A stretch of 64,000 nucleotides of DNA, taken from assembly GCA_020639215.1 (NCBI GenBank), contig JACKHA010000010.1, positions 27,429 to 91,428 of the forward strand, written 5' to 3'. How positions within the stretch are numbered: the stretch's first letter is position 1; each line of letters begins with the position of its first letter. Both the position numbers and the translations under genes were made by a program. The notes under the pieces are model-generated. The model was not told the DNA's origin. It worked only from the letters and a program-made list of their open reading frames with translations, and ran no database searches. Positions 41,132-54,300 of this stretch are shown one piece after another. This stretch comes from Phycisphaeraceae bacterium. Its GTDB lineage: Bacteria > Planctomycetota > Phycisphaerae > Phycisphaerales > UBA1924.

Positions 41132-42229
41132 TCAGGCCTTCTTGGCCTCGGCTCCGGCGATCTTCGTGAGCGTCGGGATGGCCTCGGGCGTCATGTCCTG
41201 GATGATCTCGAAGAAGCCCATCGTGACGAGGCGCTTGGCCCGGGTCAGCAGGAGAGGGACCGGGCTGCTCGGCTCGTTGTTCTGATAGTACCGGATGACC
41301 TTGTCCAGCGCCAAGGCCACATCCTGGCGGTTCCGGACCTCACCAGCCAGTGCCGCCTGAGGCGGGGCCCCGGCTCCACCCGCCGCCGGGCCCGCGGGTG
41401 CGCCGTTGGCTCCGGCTTCTCCGCCGGCAGGGGCTCCGGTTCGCTTGGCGACCTGCTCGCCCACGGTCTTTTCCGCGGTGGTCAGGAGCCGTTTGAGGGG
41501 GGACAGGTCGCAGGCGCTGCCCGCCCCGACCTTCTCGGTCAGCAGCGTGTCGAGGGCCTGGAGCTTCTGCTTGGCGGTCGTGGCGGCGGCGGCGATCGCC
41601 TGCAGGCGGTCGAGCGGGGTGTCCTGGAACGCCGCGTCCACCAGGGCCGGCGTGACGGCCTGCTGACCTTCCGGCGCGGGCTCTCCCTTGGCCGCCCGCT
41701 CGATGTCGCGGAGGCTGAACCGCCCGGCCTGGACCGATTCGGTGATCGGCGCTTCGAGGATCCTGTTCTGGAATCGCACGGCATCGCCGAACGAATCGGG
41801 GGTCGTCGCCATGGAGGCGATGATGTTGACCCGTTCCAGTGCGGCGTTGGCGGGGTCGTCCGTGTCGAGTTCGGGGTAGAGGTTGTCCCAGAACTTCTCC
41901 AGCAGGCCGTGGAGCAGGGTCATGCCCTGTGCGAGTCCGGGGTAGCCCTCGAGGCGGATGAGCGCGACGGCCAGATACAGCCCGACGCGGAGCTGCTTGG
42001 CCCGCCCGAGCAGGGCCTCGCACCCGCGCTTGACCTCCGACCACGAGGGCTCTTCGCCCGGGACGATGGTCTTGGTCGCGCTCGGGCCGCTGCCCTCGAT
42101 GATCTCCTGCTCGGGCTTGCCCTTGGCCAGCTCCATGAGGGCGGCGTAGTCGGGGTCGTAGCGCAGATCGGGGCCGCAGGGGTTGTCCCCCTCGATCGGT
42201 GTGAGCAGTTTGTTGGTGTCGATTGGCAT
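41132..42229 (-). CDS. tssA: T6SS assembly protein TssA (ImpA_N family)
   Basis: A 365-aa cap/baseplate-assembly protein. The N-terminal ImpA_N domain is clear: LLTPIEGDNPCGPDLRYDP, then PSWSEVKRGCEALLGRAKQLRV, YLAVALIRLEGYPGLAQG and LLHGLLEKFWDNLYPELD. A Gly/Ala-rich linker (~residues 275-300) leads to a C-terminal helical domain (DVALALDKVIRYYQNNEPSSPVP). TssA coordinates tube and sheath polymerisation at the baseplate and distal end. It lies 73 bp after tpsA. Confidence 0.95.
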   Translation of the reverse strand: MPIDTNKLLTPIEGDNPCGPDLRYDPDYAALMELAKGKPEQEIIEGSGPSATKTIVPGEEPSWSEVKRGCEALLGRAKQLRVGLYLAVALIRLEGYPGLAQGMTLLHGLLEKFWDNLYPELDTDDPANAALERVNIIASMATTPDSFGDAVRFQNRILEAPITESVQAGRFSLRDIERAAKGEPAPEGQQAVTPALVDAAFQDTPLDRLQAIAAAATTAKQKLQALDTLLTEKVGAGSACDLSPLKRLLTTAEKTVGEQVAKRTGAPAGGEAGANGAPAGPAAGGAGAPPQAALAGEVRNRQDVALALDKVIRYYQNNEPSSPVPLLLTRAKRLVTMGFFEIIQDMTPEAIPTLTKIAGAEAKKA

Positions 42230-42302
42230 GGAGCGGTCGTCTCTCTTGGTTCAGACCCCGCGATCCCGAGCCGCCCGCCGCGGCGTCGGCGTTCCACTCA
42301 CG

Positions 42303-45300
42303 TCAGGCTCCGGACGCCCCGGCCCCGGCGGGCTGGGGGTCGCCTCCGGGCTCGGCGTCGGGGGCGGGCTGGTCGAGCACGTCGATCAGGTCCTGATCGG
42401 ACATCCCGTCGGAAGGCGGGGGCGGGGCCGGCGGCAGGTCCCTGCCGGCTTCCACGGTGGCGAGCAACTCGGCCTCGCTGATGCCGGCGGTGGGCTTGAC
42501 CAGGCGGAGGATCGCGTCGCGGACGTTGATGTACTCGCCCGAGGACAGACCCAGGGCGCGGAGCTTGGTGAGCACTCGCTCGAGGGAGAGCAGGTCCTGC
42601 TCGACCTGGGTGTACTCGGCGTTCTCGCGGATGAAGCGTCGGAAGGCGACGGGGTCCAGCGGGCCGCGGGCCTGGCTGCGGTGGCGGCGCAGGGCGGCGG
42701 TGAGGCCCGCCTGGATCTCGCCCTGGCGGGACTCGTAGACATAGCGCCCGGTCTCGGGGTCGAGGACGGGCTGGCCGTTGTCGTCCAGAACGAGGCGGCG
42801 GAGGAAGGCGTTGTACTCGTTGACGACGTCGTTGGCCACCTCGAGGCTGACGCGGTTGGCAGTGACGTAGGACGAGCCGTACTCGGTGCCGGCCAGGTCG
42901 TTGTAGAGCGCGCGCCCGATGAGCGCGTCGAGCAGGTCGACCGGATCGCGGGCGTTGATGCCCAGGTCGGCCAGGGCCTCCTTGGCGGACACACCGATGG
43001 TCGTGGCCTCGGTGACGGTGCTGGTCTGGGCCTCGTTGGGCGGACGCTGGATGACGTCGGCGCTCGAGGTCGTGGTGCCCTGGGCCCCGAGGTCGAGGAT
43101 GATCGAGCCGGAGAGGCCCAGCACGCCGAGCTCGGCGGCCTCGCGGACCTCGATCTGCGACGGGTCGAAGTCGGTGCGCCGCACGGACAGGATCGCGAAC
43201 TGGCCGACGCTCGGGGCGCCGAACTCCGGTGCGTAGGTGGTGCCGATGGCGCCCGGGCCGAGCGGGGCGCGGTCGAAGAACCCGACGCCGTTCAGGAAGA
43301 TGTCGAGGCCCGAATCGTCCCCGGCGGCGACGACGCGCTGCAGGTATCGGGCGGTGGTCTCGAGCATCCCGGTCTGGGGGTCGATCTGCGGGCGGGTCAG
43401 CAGGAAGCCAGGCTGGCGGGGCTGGAAGCGGATGGTGCCGCCGCCGGCCCGGACGTCGAGGTCGCCGTCGACGGTCACGTCGCCGACGACCACGTTCCCG
43501 CCGGCGAACAGCCCGAGGGCCGGGGCGTTGCCGCCCGCCCTGGTGGACGCCGAGACGACCGAGACGGTCTGGTTGTTGGCGGTGATGACGTGGCGTCCGG
43601 CGTTGTCGAGCGCGTAGTTGCCGAACGAGTCGCGGTCGTAGGCGAAGGTCGCGGCGATCTTCTCGCCGGCGCCGGTGAGGATGTCGCCGTCGGTGCGGAC
43701 GAAGATGCCGCGCTCGTCGGGGTCGGCGCTCGGGTCGAAAGCGATGTTCTCGAAGACGATGGTGGGCACGAGGGCCGCCGTCACGCCGGCGAGAGTCTCC
43801 CCGTTGATCGTGACGGTCTGGAACTGCGGGTCGGCGGCGATCTGGTCCCGCGTGACCGCCCCGAGCCCCGGCACGTCCTGGGCGAGGTTCAGGTTCAGGT
43901 CGCCGATGGGGTTGGTCGCGCCGATGGAGGCCCCGAACGAGATGGTCGCCAGATCGGGGCCCAGCAGGCGCATGTCGGTCTGGAGCGAGAGGGACGCCCC
44001 GTTGCCCGCGACGTCGGCGTCGATCGGGCCGAGGAACGCGATGCGCCCGGCGGAGCCCGCGGACGACGTGTCGACGCTGGTGTCGGCCCGCAGGAGAACG
44101 GCGTCGCCGAATGTGACCGGACCCATCGAGACGATGTCGGCGGCCATCGATGCGCGCCGCGCGAACGTGGCCGCGCCGCCGGTCTCGATCAGCACGGGCG
44201 TTCCCGGGAGCGTCTCGGGCCCCGTGACGACGGTGTCGTTGATGTTCAGGTCGCCGGCCAGGAAGACGTTGTTGCGGATGAAGGTGGTGCCGCCCGTGAC
44301 CACGGCGGCCGAGGCGTCGGTCGTGAGCGAGGCAAGGCGGTTGATCCCGCCGACCTCGGCGTTGAGCTCGGTGCGCCCGTTGGTGTTGATGGTCAGGGCC
44401 CGCGGCGTCGCGGTGCCATCGGAGTTGATGATCCCGTTGGCGATGAAGCGGCGGGACTCGAACACCACGTCGTTCCGGAGCAGGATGGGCCCGGCGAAGG
44501 ACAGTTCCGAGCCGACGGACGAGATCCCCGTTCCGAAGACGCTCTGGCCCGCGCCGATCTGGGCCAGATCGTTGCCGTTGAGCACGATCTGGGAGTTGGG
44601 GCGGTTGAGCAGGAAGTTCCCGGCGTTGTCGATCCGCAGCGTGCCGCGGGTGACCTCGAGGCGGTTGCGGACGTCGAGTCGCTGGACCTGCAGATTGGCG
44701 GCGGGCTCGGCGCCGATGTCGGTGCCGCGGATGACGACCGGGGCATCGAAGCGAGTGTTGGCGTTGGCGCCGACGCTGGTCAGACGCACCAGCCCACCGA
44801 CGTCGACCGCGTCCGCGGCGCTGTCGCCGAGGCGGACGTCCAGGGCGGTGATGGTGAGGTTGTCGCCCACGTCCACCGTGCCGCGGGTCGTGACGCCCTC
44901 GTTGGCGGTCAGCACGACGTTGCTCGCGACGTTGACCGGGCCGGCCAGGTCGATGCTGCGCCCGGAGTCGATGATGGCCCCGGAGTCGCCGTCGGCGTCG
45001 AGGGCCCCGGCGACCGTGACCTGGCCGGTGGTGGCCTGGTTGAACAGGAGGTTGGCGACGGACACGCCCTGGAACGAGACGTTCCGCCCGGAGGCGATGG
45101 TCAGGTCGCCCAGGCGATCGGTGCCGCCGACATTGCCCGCGATGGTGATGTCGTTCCCGCCGGCGCCGAGAGCCAGGGCGAACGCGCCGTTGACCGTGCC
45201 GTTGATGAGGATGCCGCGGTCGTCCCCGTCTCCGGTGGTGATGGAGGAGTCGGCCAGCAGGGTGACCGGGCCCGTGATGCTCACGCCGCCGGCGGCGACG

Positions 45301-48300
45301 GTCTGCAGGTCGCCCTGCATCCGCATCGCGTTGGAGGCGACGTAGGTCTGCGGGCCGTCGGAGGACACGCCGCGCACGTCGATCGTCCCGCCAACGACGC
45401 TGAAGGTGCCGACGTTGGAAACGTCGCCTTCGAACAGGGCGGTGCCCTGTGCGTTGTTGGCGTTGTTGGTGCCGTCGGCGACGACGGTCAGGTCGGCGCC
45501 GGAGCCGTCGATCGTGCCTCGGAACGTGACGTTGGCGGTGTTGGAGAAGATCCCGTCGCCGGCCGAGACGCTGACGTCGGTGTTCAGGGTGGTGTTGCCG
45601 TCGATCAGGATCGGGCCGGTGTTGGACGACAAGGCCCCGCCCAGGAACGTGGCGCCTGTGAAGCGCTGCTGCCCGGTTGTGTTGACGGCCCGTATGGCGA
45701 CGGTGCTGCCGCGGAAGATGGTGCTCGCCAGGCGATCCGCCAGGCCGATGCCCCCGCCGACGGCGACGGCGCCGCTGCCCGCGTCGATGCCCAGGGCGAA
45801 GGGCGTCCCGGGCGAGTTGATGGTGCCCGTGCCGGTGAACGCCACGTTGCCGCCGGCGGTGTTGATGGTGGTGTCGCCGAGCAGGGTTGTCTGGCCTTCG
45901 GCGGTGAAGTCGCCGCCCTGGGTGCTGATCGTGCCCGCCAGGCCGGCGATGCCGTTGGTGGCCAGGATCATGACCGAGGCGTCGCCGGTGCCGGCGAGCC
46001 CCTCGAGCACGGAGACGGTGCCGCCCGATGCGGGCGAGCGCAGCGTGAGCGGATCGGAGAAGTCCAGCGGGCCGCCGCTGTCGCCCCCGACCAGGATGGC
46101 CCCGGCCCCGTCGGTGCGTCCGATGGTGATGGAGGTGAACCCGTCCTGGAGGCGTGCGAACTCGGCGCGGCTGAGCAGCAGTGCGCCGGGCGTCGTGCCG
46201 TTGCCCGCGATCTCGATGCCCCGCCCCGCGGAGCCGGTGAGCAGCGTGAACGTGTTGCCGACGATGTTGCCCGTCAGCTGGAGCTGGTTGGCGGTGATGG
46301 TGATGTCGCCGATCTCGTCGCCCATGCCGATGGCGGCCAGGTTGGCCTGCCCGACGCCAGCGTTGATGGTCACGTTCTCGTCGGACGCGCCGCGGATGGC
46401 GGTGGTCGTGAGCATCCCGCCGCCGCTGGTGAGGGTCAGGTCGCTGCCGTCGGTCAGGACGATGTCGCCGCCGGCGAACGTGAGGGTTCCGCGCGTGGAG
46501 AACGTGGTGTCGCCGCTGACGACGCTGTGCTGCCCGCCGGCGTTGTAGTCGGCCGAACCCGAGGCGTACTCGGTGCCGTTGTAGGTGATGTCCGCCGCGG
46601 CATCGATGTCGAGGGCCCCGGTGACGCCCTCGGCAGCGACGGTCCCGATGTTGAGGATGTCGAGCCCCGCGCCCGAGTCGATCGTCAGCGATGACAAGGC
46701 GGTGGTCCGCCCGACGTTGCCCTGGAGCGAGATGGCGCCGCTGACCGTGGAGACGCTCAGGCCGAACGCGCCGTCGATGGTGTCGGCGAAGGTGACCGAG
46801 CCGCCCATGCCGCCCGGCCCACCGATGTTCGTGCCGCCCTGGAGCGAAACCGCGCGGGCGAAAAGCAGGTCGCCCGAGCTGGCCCCCTGGAAGCCCGTGT
46901 CCAGGACGATCGTGCCGCCCGCGCCGGGGTCGATGGTCAGCCCGACGCCGTCGGCGACGTCGAACGAGCCGCCGCCGGTGAAGCTGATGTCGTCGCCGGA
47001 GGACAGGAACGAGGCGGTGGTGCCCATGCCGGCGCCCTCGATGGAGCCGAACCCGGCGGTGTCGTAGAACGCCTCGTTGGTGTTGAAGAACTCGCCGAGG
47101 AGGGTCAGGGTGTTCGCGCCGGTGATGGCGGTCGTGCCCGCGACGCCGGCGGCGCCCATCGTGCCGATTCCGTTGTTGATCGAGACGTTGGCGCCGGAGA
47201 TGGCCAGGCTGGCTAGGGGCGTGGAGGCGCCGATGGCCCCGTCCATGTCGACCGCACCGTCGGTGCCGATGACGGTCAGCGCGAACGCGCCATCCACAGC
47301 CCCATCGAAGTCGATGGTGCCGGTTCCGTTGCCCGCGCCGTTGTTGGCGACGACCGAGGCCGCCCCGAGGGTGACGTCGTCGTCGAAGGTGATGCCCGCC
47401 CCGTCGGTGGTGACATTGGCCGAGAGCGTGGTGCCGCCCGAGTCCCCGCCCAGGAACGCCAGCGATGAGCCGGCGCCGTTGGCGACGATGTTGCCCGTGA
47501 CGTTGGCGGTGCCGTTCTGGTAGTTGAAGACGGTCGCGTTGCGGAACGTGCTGGAGCCGAAGACGATGTCGTGCGTCCCGCCGGCGATGCCGATCGTGAC
47601 CGAGTCGAAGCCGCTGGCGATGGCGGCCAGATCGGTGTCGGTCAGGTCGAGGCTGGTCGGGCCGGGGTTGCCGGCGATCGGCGTCCCGATGTTGATGTCG
47701 CGTGCGTTGCTGTCCGGCTCGATGGCCAGGGCGCCGCCGCCCATGACGGAGCTGGAACCGCCGGTGAAGTTGATCTCGGCTCCGGCGAGGGTCGTGTCCT
47801 GGCCGTTGGTGTTCAGGGCGGCGGTGGTGAGCGAGCCGCCCGCGAACAGGCCGCGATCGGTCGCGCCCCCGTTGACGGCGAAGGTCCCGGCACCCGTCAG
47901 CGTGATGTTGTTGCCCGCGATGATGCGGTCGCCGATGGTGCTGGTCCCGGTGATCGAGACGTTCGAGCCGGCGGTCGCCTCGTCGCCAAGGCTCAGATTG
48001 CCACCGACCGCGATCGCGCCGCCCGCGTCGAGCGTCGTGGCGGTGAGGTCGCCGGTGGTGGTGATGTCGCCGTCGGCCTCGCCGTCGGTGGTCATCACCA
48101 GGCCGGAGTTCGTGAACGCGGCCGTGCCGCCGCCGTTGTTGGTGGCCTCGAACCCGTCGAGGAAGTCGAAGGAGGTTCCGGAAAGGGTGATGGCCTGGGC
48201 CAGCACGCTCTCGTTGGCGGTGAACGCGCCGGTCAGGGCGGCCTCGGACTGGAGCAGCCCGGCGATGTTCACGCCCTCGAGCGTGACCGTCGAGGCCGAC

Positions 48301-51300
48301 ACGATCCCGAAGTCGATCAGGCCCTGCGTGCTGGCGACCTCGGTCATGCCCATCAGGGCGCCGAAAATGTTGGTCTGCGTGCCATTGGCGTTGATCACGT
48401 CGCCCACGGTCAGGCTGCCGGTGCCGGCCTGAACGCGGAGGCGCTCGACCATGCCCGAGCCGCTGTCGGTGCCGCGGATCGAGCCGTCGATCCGGATGTT
48501 GCCTCCCATCGCGCCGGTCGAGATAAGCGGGATGTCCGCGTTCACGCCGGAGTTGCCGGCCCCGTCGGCCAGCAGGATGTTGTCGTCGATGTCGATGTCG
48601 GCGCCCGCGGTCGTGATCCGCGAGCCGTTGTTGAGCGTCAGCGTCGCGTGGCTCCCGTCGAACGTGATCGAGGCGTCGCCGGTGCCCGAGAGCGTGCGGT
48701 TGGCCAGAATGGTGAACGAGCCCATCGGAGAGCGCAGCGTGAGCGGATCGAGGAACCCGGCCCCGCCGATCTCGAAGGCATGGGCGCCCGTGGTGGCGAT
48801 GCCGATCTCGATGGCCCCGAACCCATCGGCGATGTTGCCGATGTCGGTGGCGCTGAGCAGCAGCGCCCCGGCGGCCATCGAGGTGCCGTTGCCGATCTCG
48901 ATGGCGGTGCCGGCGGCGTCGGGCTCGAGCGTGAGCGTGTTCGTGCCGTCGCCGCCCGAGAGGGCCGCGTTGATGTCGATGTCGCGCGAGGCGAGGGTTA
49001 GGTCAAACCCGGCCGTGTCGAACGCGGCGTTGATGGCGATCTCGCCGGTGCCGGCCCGCAGCTGGGCGTTGGCGGTCTGCGTGACCGCGCCCATGAACGT
49101 GATGGGCGCGTTGGTCGTCGTGATGTTCCCGCCGAGGTTGACGGTGCCGCCCGCATTGGACTGGTTGAACCCGCCCGCGGCGCTGATCGCCCCGCCCAGG
49201 GTCAGCAAACCCGAGTTGTTCACCGTCAGCGAACCGTTGCCATTGGTTGCCCCGGCGATGATGTTGACGGCGTTCAGATCGACGTTTGCGCCGGTCAGCG
49301 TGACCTGCGTGAGACCGGTGGCGTTGGTCCCGCCGCCGATCTGGCCCGAGATCGTTCCGTCCACGTCGATGTTGCCCGCGCCGGCGTCGACGGTCAGCGT
49401 CTCGTCGGCGCCGGTCGTCGTACCGAAGATCGCCCCAATGAACGTCGCGTTCCCGCCGCCGGTCGTGATCGTCGGGGTCAGGGTGTTGTTGACGCGGACG
49501 TCGGCGTCGAACACGAGGTTGTTGGCCGCCATCGTCACGTCGCCGTGCAGGCGGACCTCTCCCAGGTTGCCCGCGCCGTTGACCGGGGCCAGCAGGGAAA
49601 AGTCGAAGTCCAGCGGCGTGACGCCGCCGAGCGCGCCCAGGAAAATCGAGTGCTGGCCCGTTGTGGCCTGGCCGACCGTCAGCGACGTGAAGTCGGCGGC
49701 GGTCACGGCGTCGATGAACGAGTCCGGGATGACCATCTCGCCCTGCGGCGCTCCCACGGTGCCGATGTCGATCGCGCGCGTCGCGGTCGTCGGCGCGACG
49801 AGGATCGTGCCCGAGCCGGTCAGCGTGCCGCCGAACGTCGCGAAGATGTCGCCGACCAGCGCGATGTCGCCGGCCCCGAACCCGGCGTCATCGCCGAAGG
49901 CGAGCTGCCCGGTCGTGCCGGTGTCGATCGTCAGCGACGCGGCCCCGGCGGCGAAGACGCCGTCGAAGGTCAGGTCATTCGCGCCGGTGTCGGTCGAGTC
50001 GAGCAGGGTGATCTGCCCGGCGCCCATCGGGGCGTGGACCACGAGATCGTCGCGCAACGCCGATCCGCCATTGAACCCGCCCATGCGGATCGTGTGCGTG
50101 CCAGTGGTGTCGTAGCCGACGTGGATGGTCGTGAACCCGTTGGTCAGGGCCGCGAAGTCGGACAGGTCGTAGGTGGCCACGGGCGCGCCGCCGGTGGCCG
50201 AGCCGATGTTGATCGCGTCGCCGACGTTCTCGGGACGCAGCGTGACCTGGCCCGTGCCGCTGATCGTGTTGGCCCCGGACGGCTGGAAGTCGTTGGTCGT
50301 GAACACGAGATTGTTCGTGCCACCCGCAAACGTCGAGTTCAGATCGATGGCCCCGGCCCCGGCGCTCAGCTCCACGCTGTTCGTGGCGGTGACGGCGGAG
50401 TTGATCTGGATGAGCCCGTCGGCGCCGGAGGTGTCGATGTTCGCGCCCAGGCTGACGGCCCCGCCGTTGTTCGTCTGGGTGAACGTGCCGTCGGCCGTCA
50501 CCGCCCCGTCGATGGTCAGCAGGCCCGAGTTGGTCAGGGCCACGTTGGCGGTGCCGCCCGCGGTGGTAATGCCGCCGGTGAGCGTGATGGCCGAGCCATT
50601 CAGCGACACGTCGCCGCCGCCGCTGGTCGAGACCAGCGCGTCGAACGTCATGATGTTGCCGAGCATCGTCACGCCGCCGGCCCCGGCCGTCAGCGTCGAG
50701 TCGAAGTTGATCCCGTTGCCGCCGGAAAGATCGATCCCGCCCGCGCCCGCGGTGACCGCGGCGTCGAAGTCGAACGAATCGGCGTCGACGTCGATCGTGC
50801 CCGCCTGCACCGTGCCCAGGGCCTGCACGGCCCCGCCCAGGGCGTTGGTCGAGGTGAACGCCCCGGTGATGAGAAGCGACTGAAGGTCCAGGTCGTTCGC
50901 ATCGGTGATGGTCAGCGTCGCCAGGCCCGTCGCGTCGGCCGCGCCGCCCGCGCCGGAGATCGCCGAGGCCACGGTCTGGAAGTCGATGTTGCCGGTCCCG
51001 GCGTCGAGCGTGAGCGACTCGGCCGCCCCGCCCGTGGTCCCGTCCACCGCCCCGCCGAAGCGGATCAGCCCGCCCGCCGAGTCGACGACCGGGGCCTCGC
51101 CCTCGGCCACGCGCACGAGGCCATCGAACAGGATCGTGTCGCCCGCCGTGACGATTGTGTTGCCCGTCACGTCAAGGATGATCCGGGCCGGGCCCGCGCC
51201 GGTGTCGAGCGTCACGCTCGCGTCGTCGGTGCCGGTGATGAGGCCCGAGACCGTGATGTTGCCCGAGGTGGGCGTCTGGAATCGAACGGGGTCCTGGAAC

Positions 51301-54300
51301 GAGACAGCGCCGATGCCGATCGCGTGCTGGCCCGTGGCCCGCCCGAACGTCAACTGCGTGAACCCGTTCTGCAGGAACGCGAGCGAAGCGCCCGAGATGA
51401 GCTGGTTACCCGCCCCGTTGGCCACCCCGAACGCGTCGGTCACCGTCGGCGACTGGAACACCAGGGCCGTCTGGCCCGACTGCGGCGTGACATTCGCGGC
51501 GAACGCGATGGTCGACCCCGTCAGCGTCGCGGTCGAAGGCCCGCCGCTGAAGCCCAGCGTCGAGTTGAACGCCAGAGCTCCCGTCGCCGCGGAGACCGAC
51601 CTGGTGCCGCTGATCGTCGTCGCGCTGTTAAACGTCGCGCCGACGCCCGAGACGTCGCTGGCGACCGTGACCGTGCCGCCGTTGTTGGTCTGCGTGAACG
51701 AGCCCGCGGCGGTCAGCCCGCCGTTGATGCTCAGCAGGCCCGAGTTCGTGATGGCGATGTTGCCGGCGCCGGAGGTCGAGGCCAGCCCGCCCAGCGTGAC
51801 CGCCGAGCCGCCCAGCGAGATCCCGCCCGCAGCGCCGGTCAGCGTCGAGTCGAAGTTCAGCGTGGTCGCGGCGGTGTTGCCGATCGTGAACGCACCGCTG
51901 GTCGCGCTGGCCGCGGCGTCGAAGTCGAACGACGTGCCGTTGAGCGTCAGCGTGTTGGCGGTCACCGAGCCGGTCGCGTTGAACGCGCCCGTCAGGGCGT
52001 TGGTCGTCGAGAACGTGCCCACGGTGTTCACGCCGCCAAGCGTCGTGATCGCGGCGTTTGTGATCGTGATCGTCTCAAGATCGAGCGCCTGGCCAGCGCC
52101 CAGCACGCCGGTCGTGAGCGAACCGGTGCCCGCGTTGAGCACGAGCGACTCGGCCGCACCGGCGTTGGTCCCGTCCACCAGCCCGGTGATCTGGATGTTG
52201 CCGGCGCCGGCCCCGGTCGAGACCGTGGACGCGAAGCCCTCGGCGACGCGCGCGGCCCCGGTGATCGTGATGTTCTGGCCCGCCGTCGAGATGATCGTGC
52301 CGTTGGCGTTGAACAGCACGCGGCTGGCCGCCCCCGGCGTGAGCGCGATGCTCGCGTCGCCCGCGCCCGTGAGCGCGCCATTCAGGTTGATGTTGCCGCC
52401 GCCGGGCGTGCGGATCGTGACTGGATCGTTGAATGTGAGCGCCCCGACCGCGATGTTCTGCGTGCCGTCGGACCGCCCGATCGTGATCGACGAGAACCCG
52501 TTCTGGATGCGGTTCAGGCCGTTGGTGTTGTCCAGCAGATTCGTGTTCGCGCCGTTCAGGTTGAACGCCGTGGCGCTCGTCGCCTGCTCGAACACCAGCA
52601 CGCTACCCGCGCCGGGCGAGACATTCGCCTGGAACCCGATCGCGGGCGTCGCAACATCCGGCGTCCCGATAAACGTTGCCGTCGCCCCGGCACCGACCGC
52701 CACCGTGTTCACCACGTCCAGCTGCCCGGCCCCGGCCGAGATCGTCCGCGAGCCCGTGATCGTCACTGGCCCGGTGAGCACCACATCGTCGTTGCCGACC
52801 ACGTTGGCCCCGATCCCGATCGCCGTGCCCGTCAGGTCAACCGTGCCGGTGCCGGCGATGGCCTCGCTCGTGTTCAGGTTGCCCGCGCCGGTGGCGACCT
52901 CGATCGCCCCGGCGTTGGTCGTCGCCAGGCCCGTCAGCGAGCCCGAGGCCCCGCCGATGTTCACGGTGCTGCTGGTGTCCAGGAAAATGCCGCCCAAATC
53001 GGCCGCGGCCTCGACGTTCGTCGCCGTGAACGTGATCGCCATGCCCGACGCGCCGACCGCGCCGCCGCCGCCCGCGCCCTGGGCGGACAGCGCCAGGTTC
53101 GCCGCGGTGATCAGCGAGTCCGGCCCGGTGGCCTCGACCAGGATCGACGAGCCGGCGGTCGGCCCGTTGTTCGTGATCGTGACGTTGCCGGTCGTCGTGA
53201 TGTCCTCGACTGTGATGTTGCCGCTGGCGAAGTTGGTCAGCCCCGCGCCGGTCGAGAGCGTCATGGTGACGTTGCCGGTGCCGGTGTTGATCGCCACGCC
53301 ATCGGCCATCGAGATGACGGCCGCACCCGCGTCGCGGTTGGCGTTGATGACGCCGTTGGCCGTGGTCTCGTTGGCGGTGATCGAGAGGTTCGCGTCCTCG
53401 AGGGAGATGTTCGCGTTGAGGACCACGCTCCGCCCGGCCTGCATCGTTAGGTCGCCGCTGACGCCCGGCCCCGGATTGGTCGAGGCGATCGGGTCGTTGA
53501 CCGTAATGTCGTTGTTGGCCTGCAGCACCAGCGCCGTGCCCGCGTCCAGAATCGTCTCGATGTCGGCGGGGTCCATCGTGACCGTCCCGGTCGGGTCCTC
53601 ACCGAACTCGTTGTTTGCCAGCACCGGGTCCGAGCCCGCGTTGTCGATCACGATGTCCTTCGGGTCGAGCAGCAGAGTGCCCGCCGCCCCGTCCGCCGCC
53701 GACAGATTCGCCGTGCCATGGAACGCCAGCGTCTCCTTGCCCGAGACCTCGGCGAAGCCGCCGTCGCCGCCCTGGGCCCCGCCGCGCGCAGAAATCGACG
53801 CGTTGTAGTTCGTGAACACGTCGGACCACACGATCACGCGCCCGCCGTCGCCCCGAACCGTCGCGTCGGCGTTGATCGTGGTGCCCGAAGACAGGTACGT
53901 CCGCTCGGCGTTGGGGATGTCGCCCCGACCCTGGTAGTCGCCGCCGATGCGCACGTCGCCGCCGCCGGCGTGACCGGACGCGTCGATCGTCGCGTCGCGC
54001 AGCGCGACCCGCTCGCCCGTGACCGTGACCGACCCGCCGACGCCGCCGGGCGTCTGGTTCGAGACGTCGATCACGCCCGCGACGCTCGTGGTCGTGCCCG
54101 TCCCGCCCCGGACCTGCGCGATGCGGGCCCGGACCTGCGACGTGTCGAACACCGCGAGCGCGAAGTAGTCGCCCACGCCCGCGTAGAACTGGTCGGCCAC
54201 CACGGTCCCGTGGTTGGCCACGCCGCCCGCCACGCGCTCGGCCGCCGCGTCCACGCTGAACCGCGCGAAAATGTGCCCATCGCGCTCGCCAATCCACACC

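Noticed and set aside
42183..46694. Very long + strand open frame (about 1,500 aa) opposite tpsA
   Set aside because: It is antisense to an intact TPS exoprotein with clear domains; its Gly/Asp/Ala/Val composition is the mirror of the GC-rich repeat codons. No start signal or motif.
49545..53808. Two more long + strand frames (about 1,300 and 970 aa) antisense to tpsA
   Set aside because: Same artefact of high-GC repetitive coding sequence; no family features.
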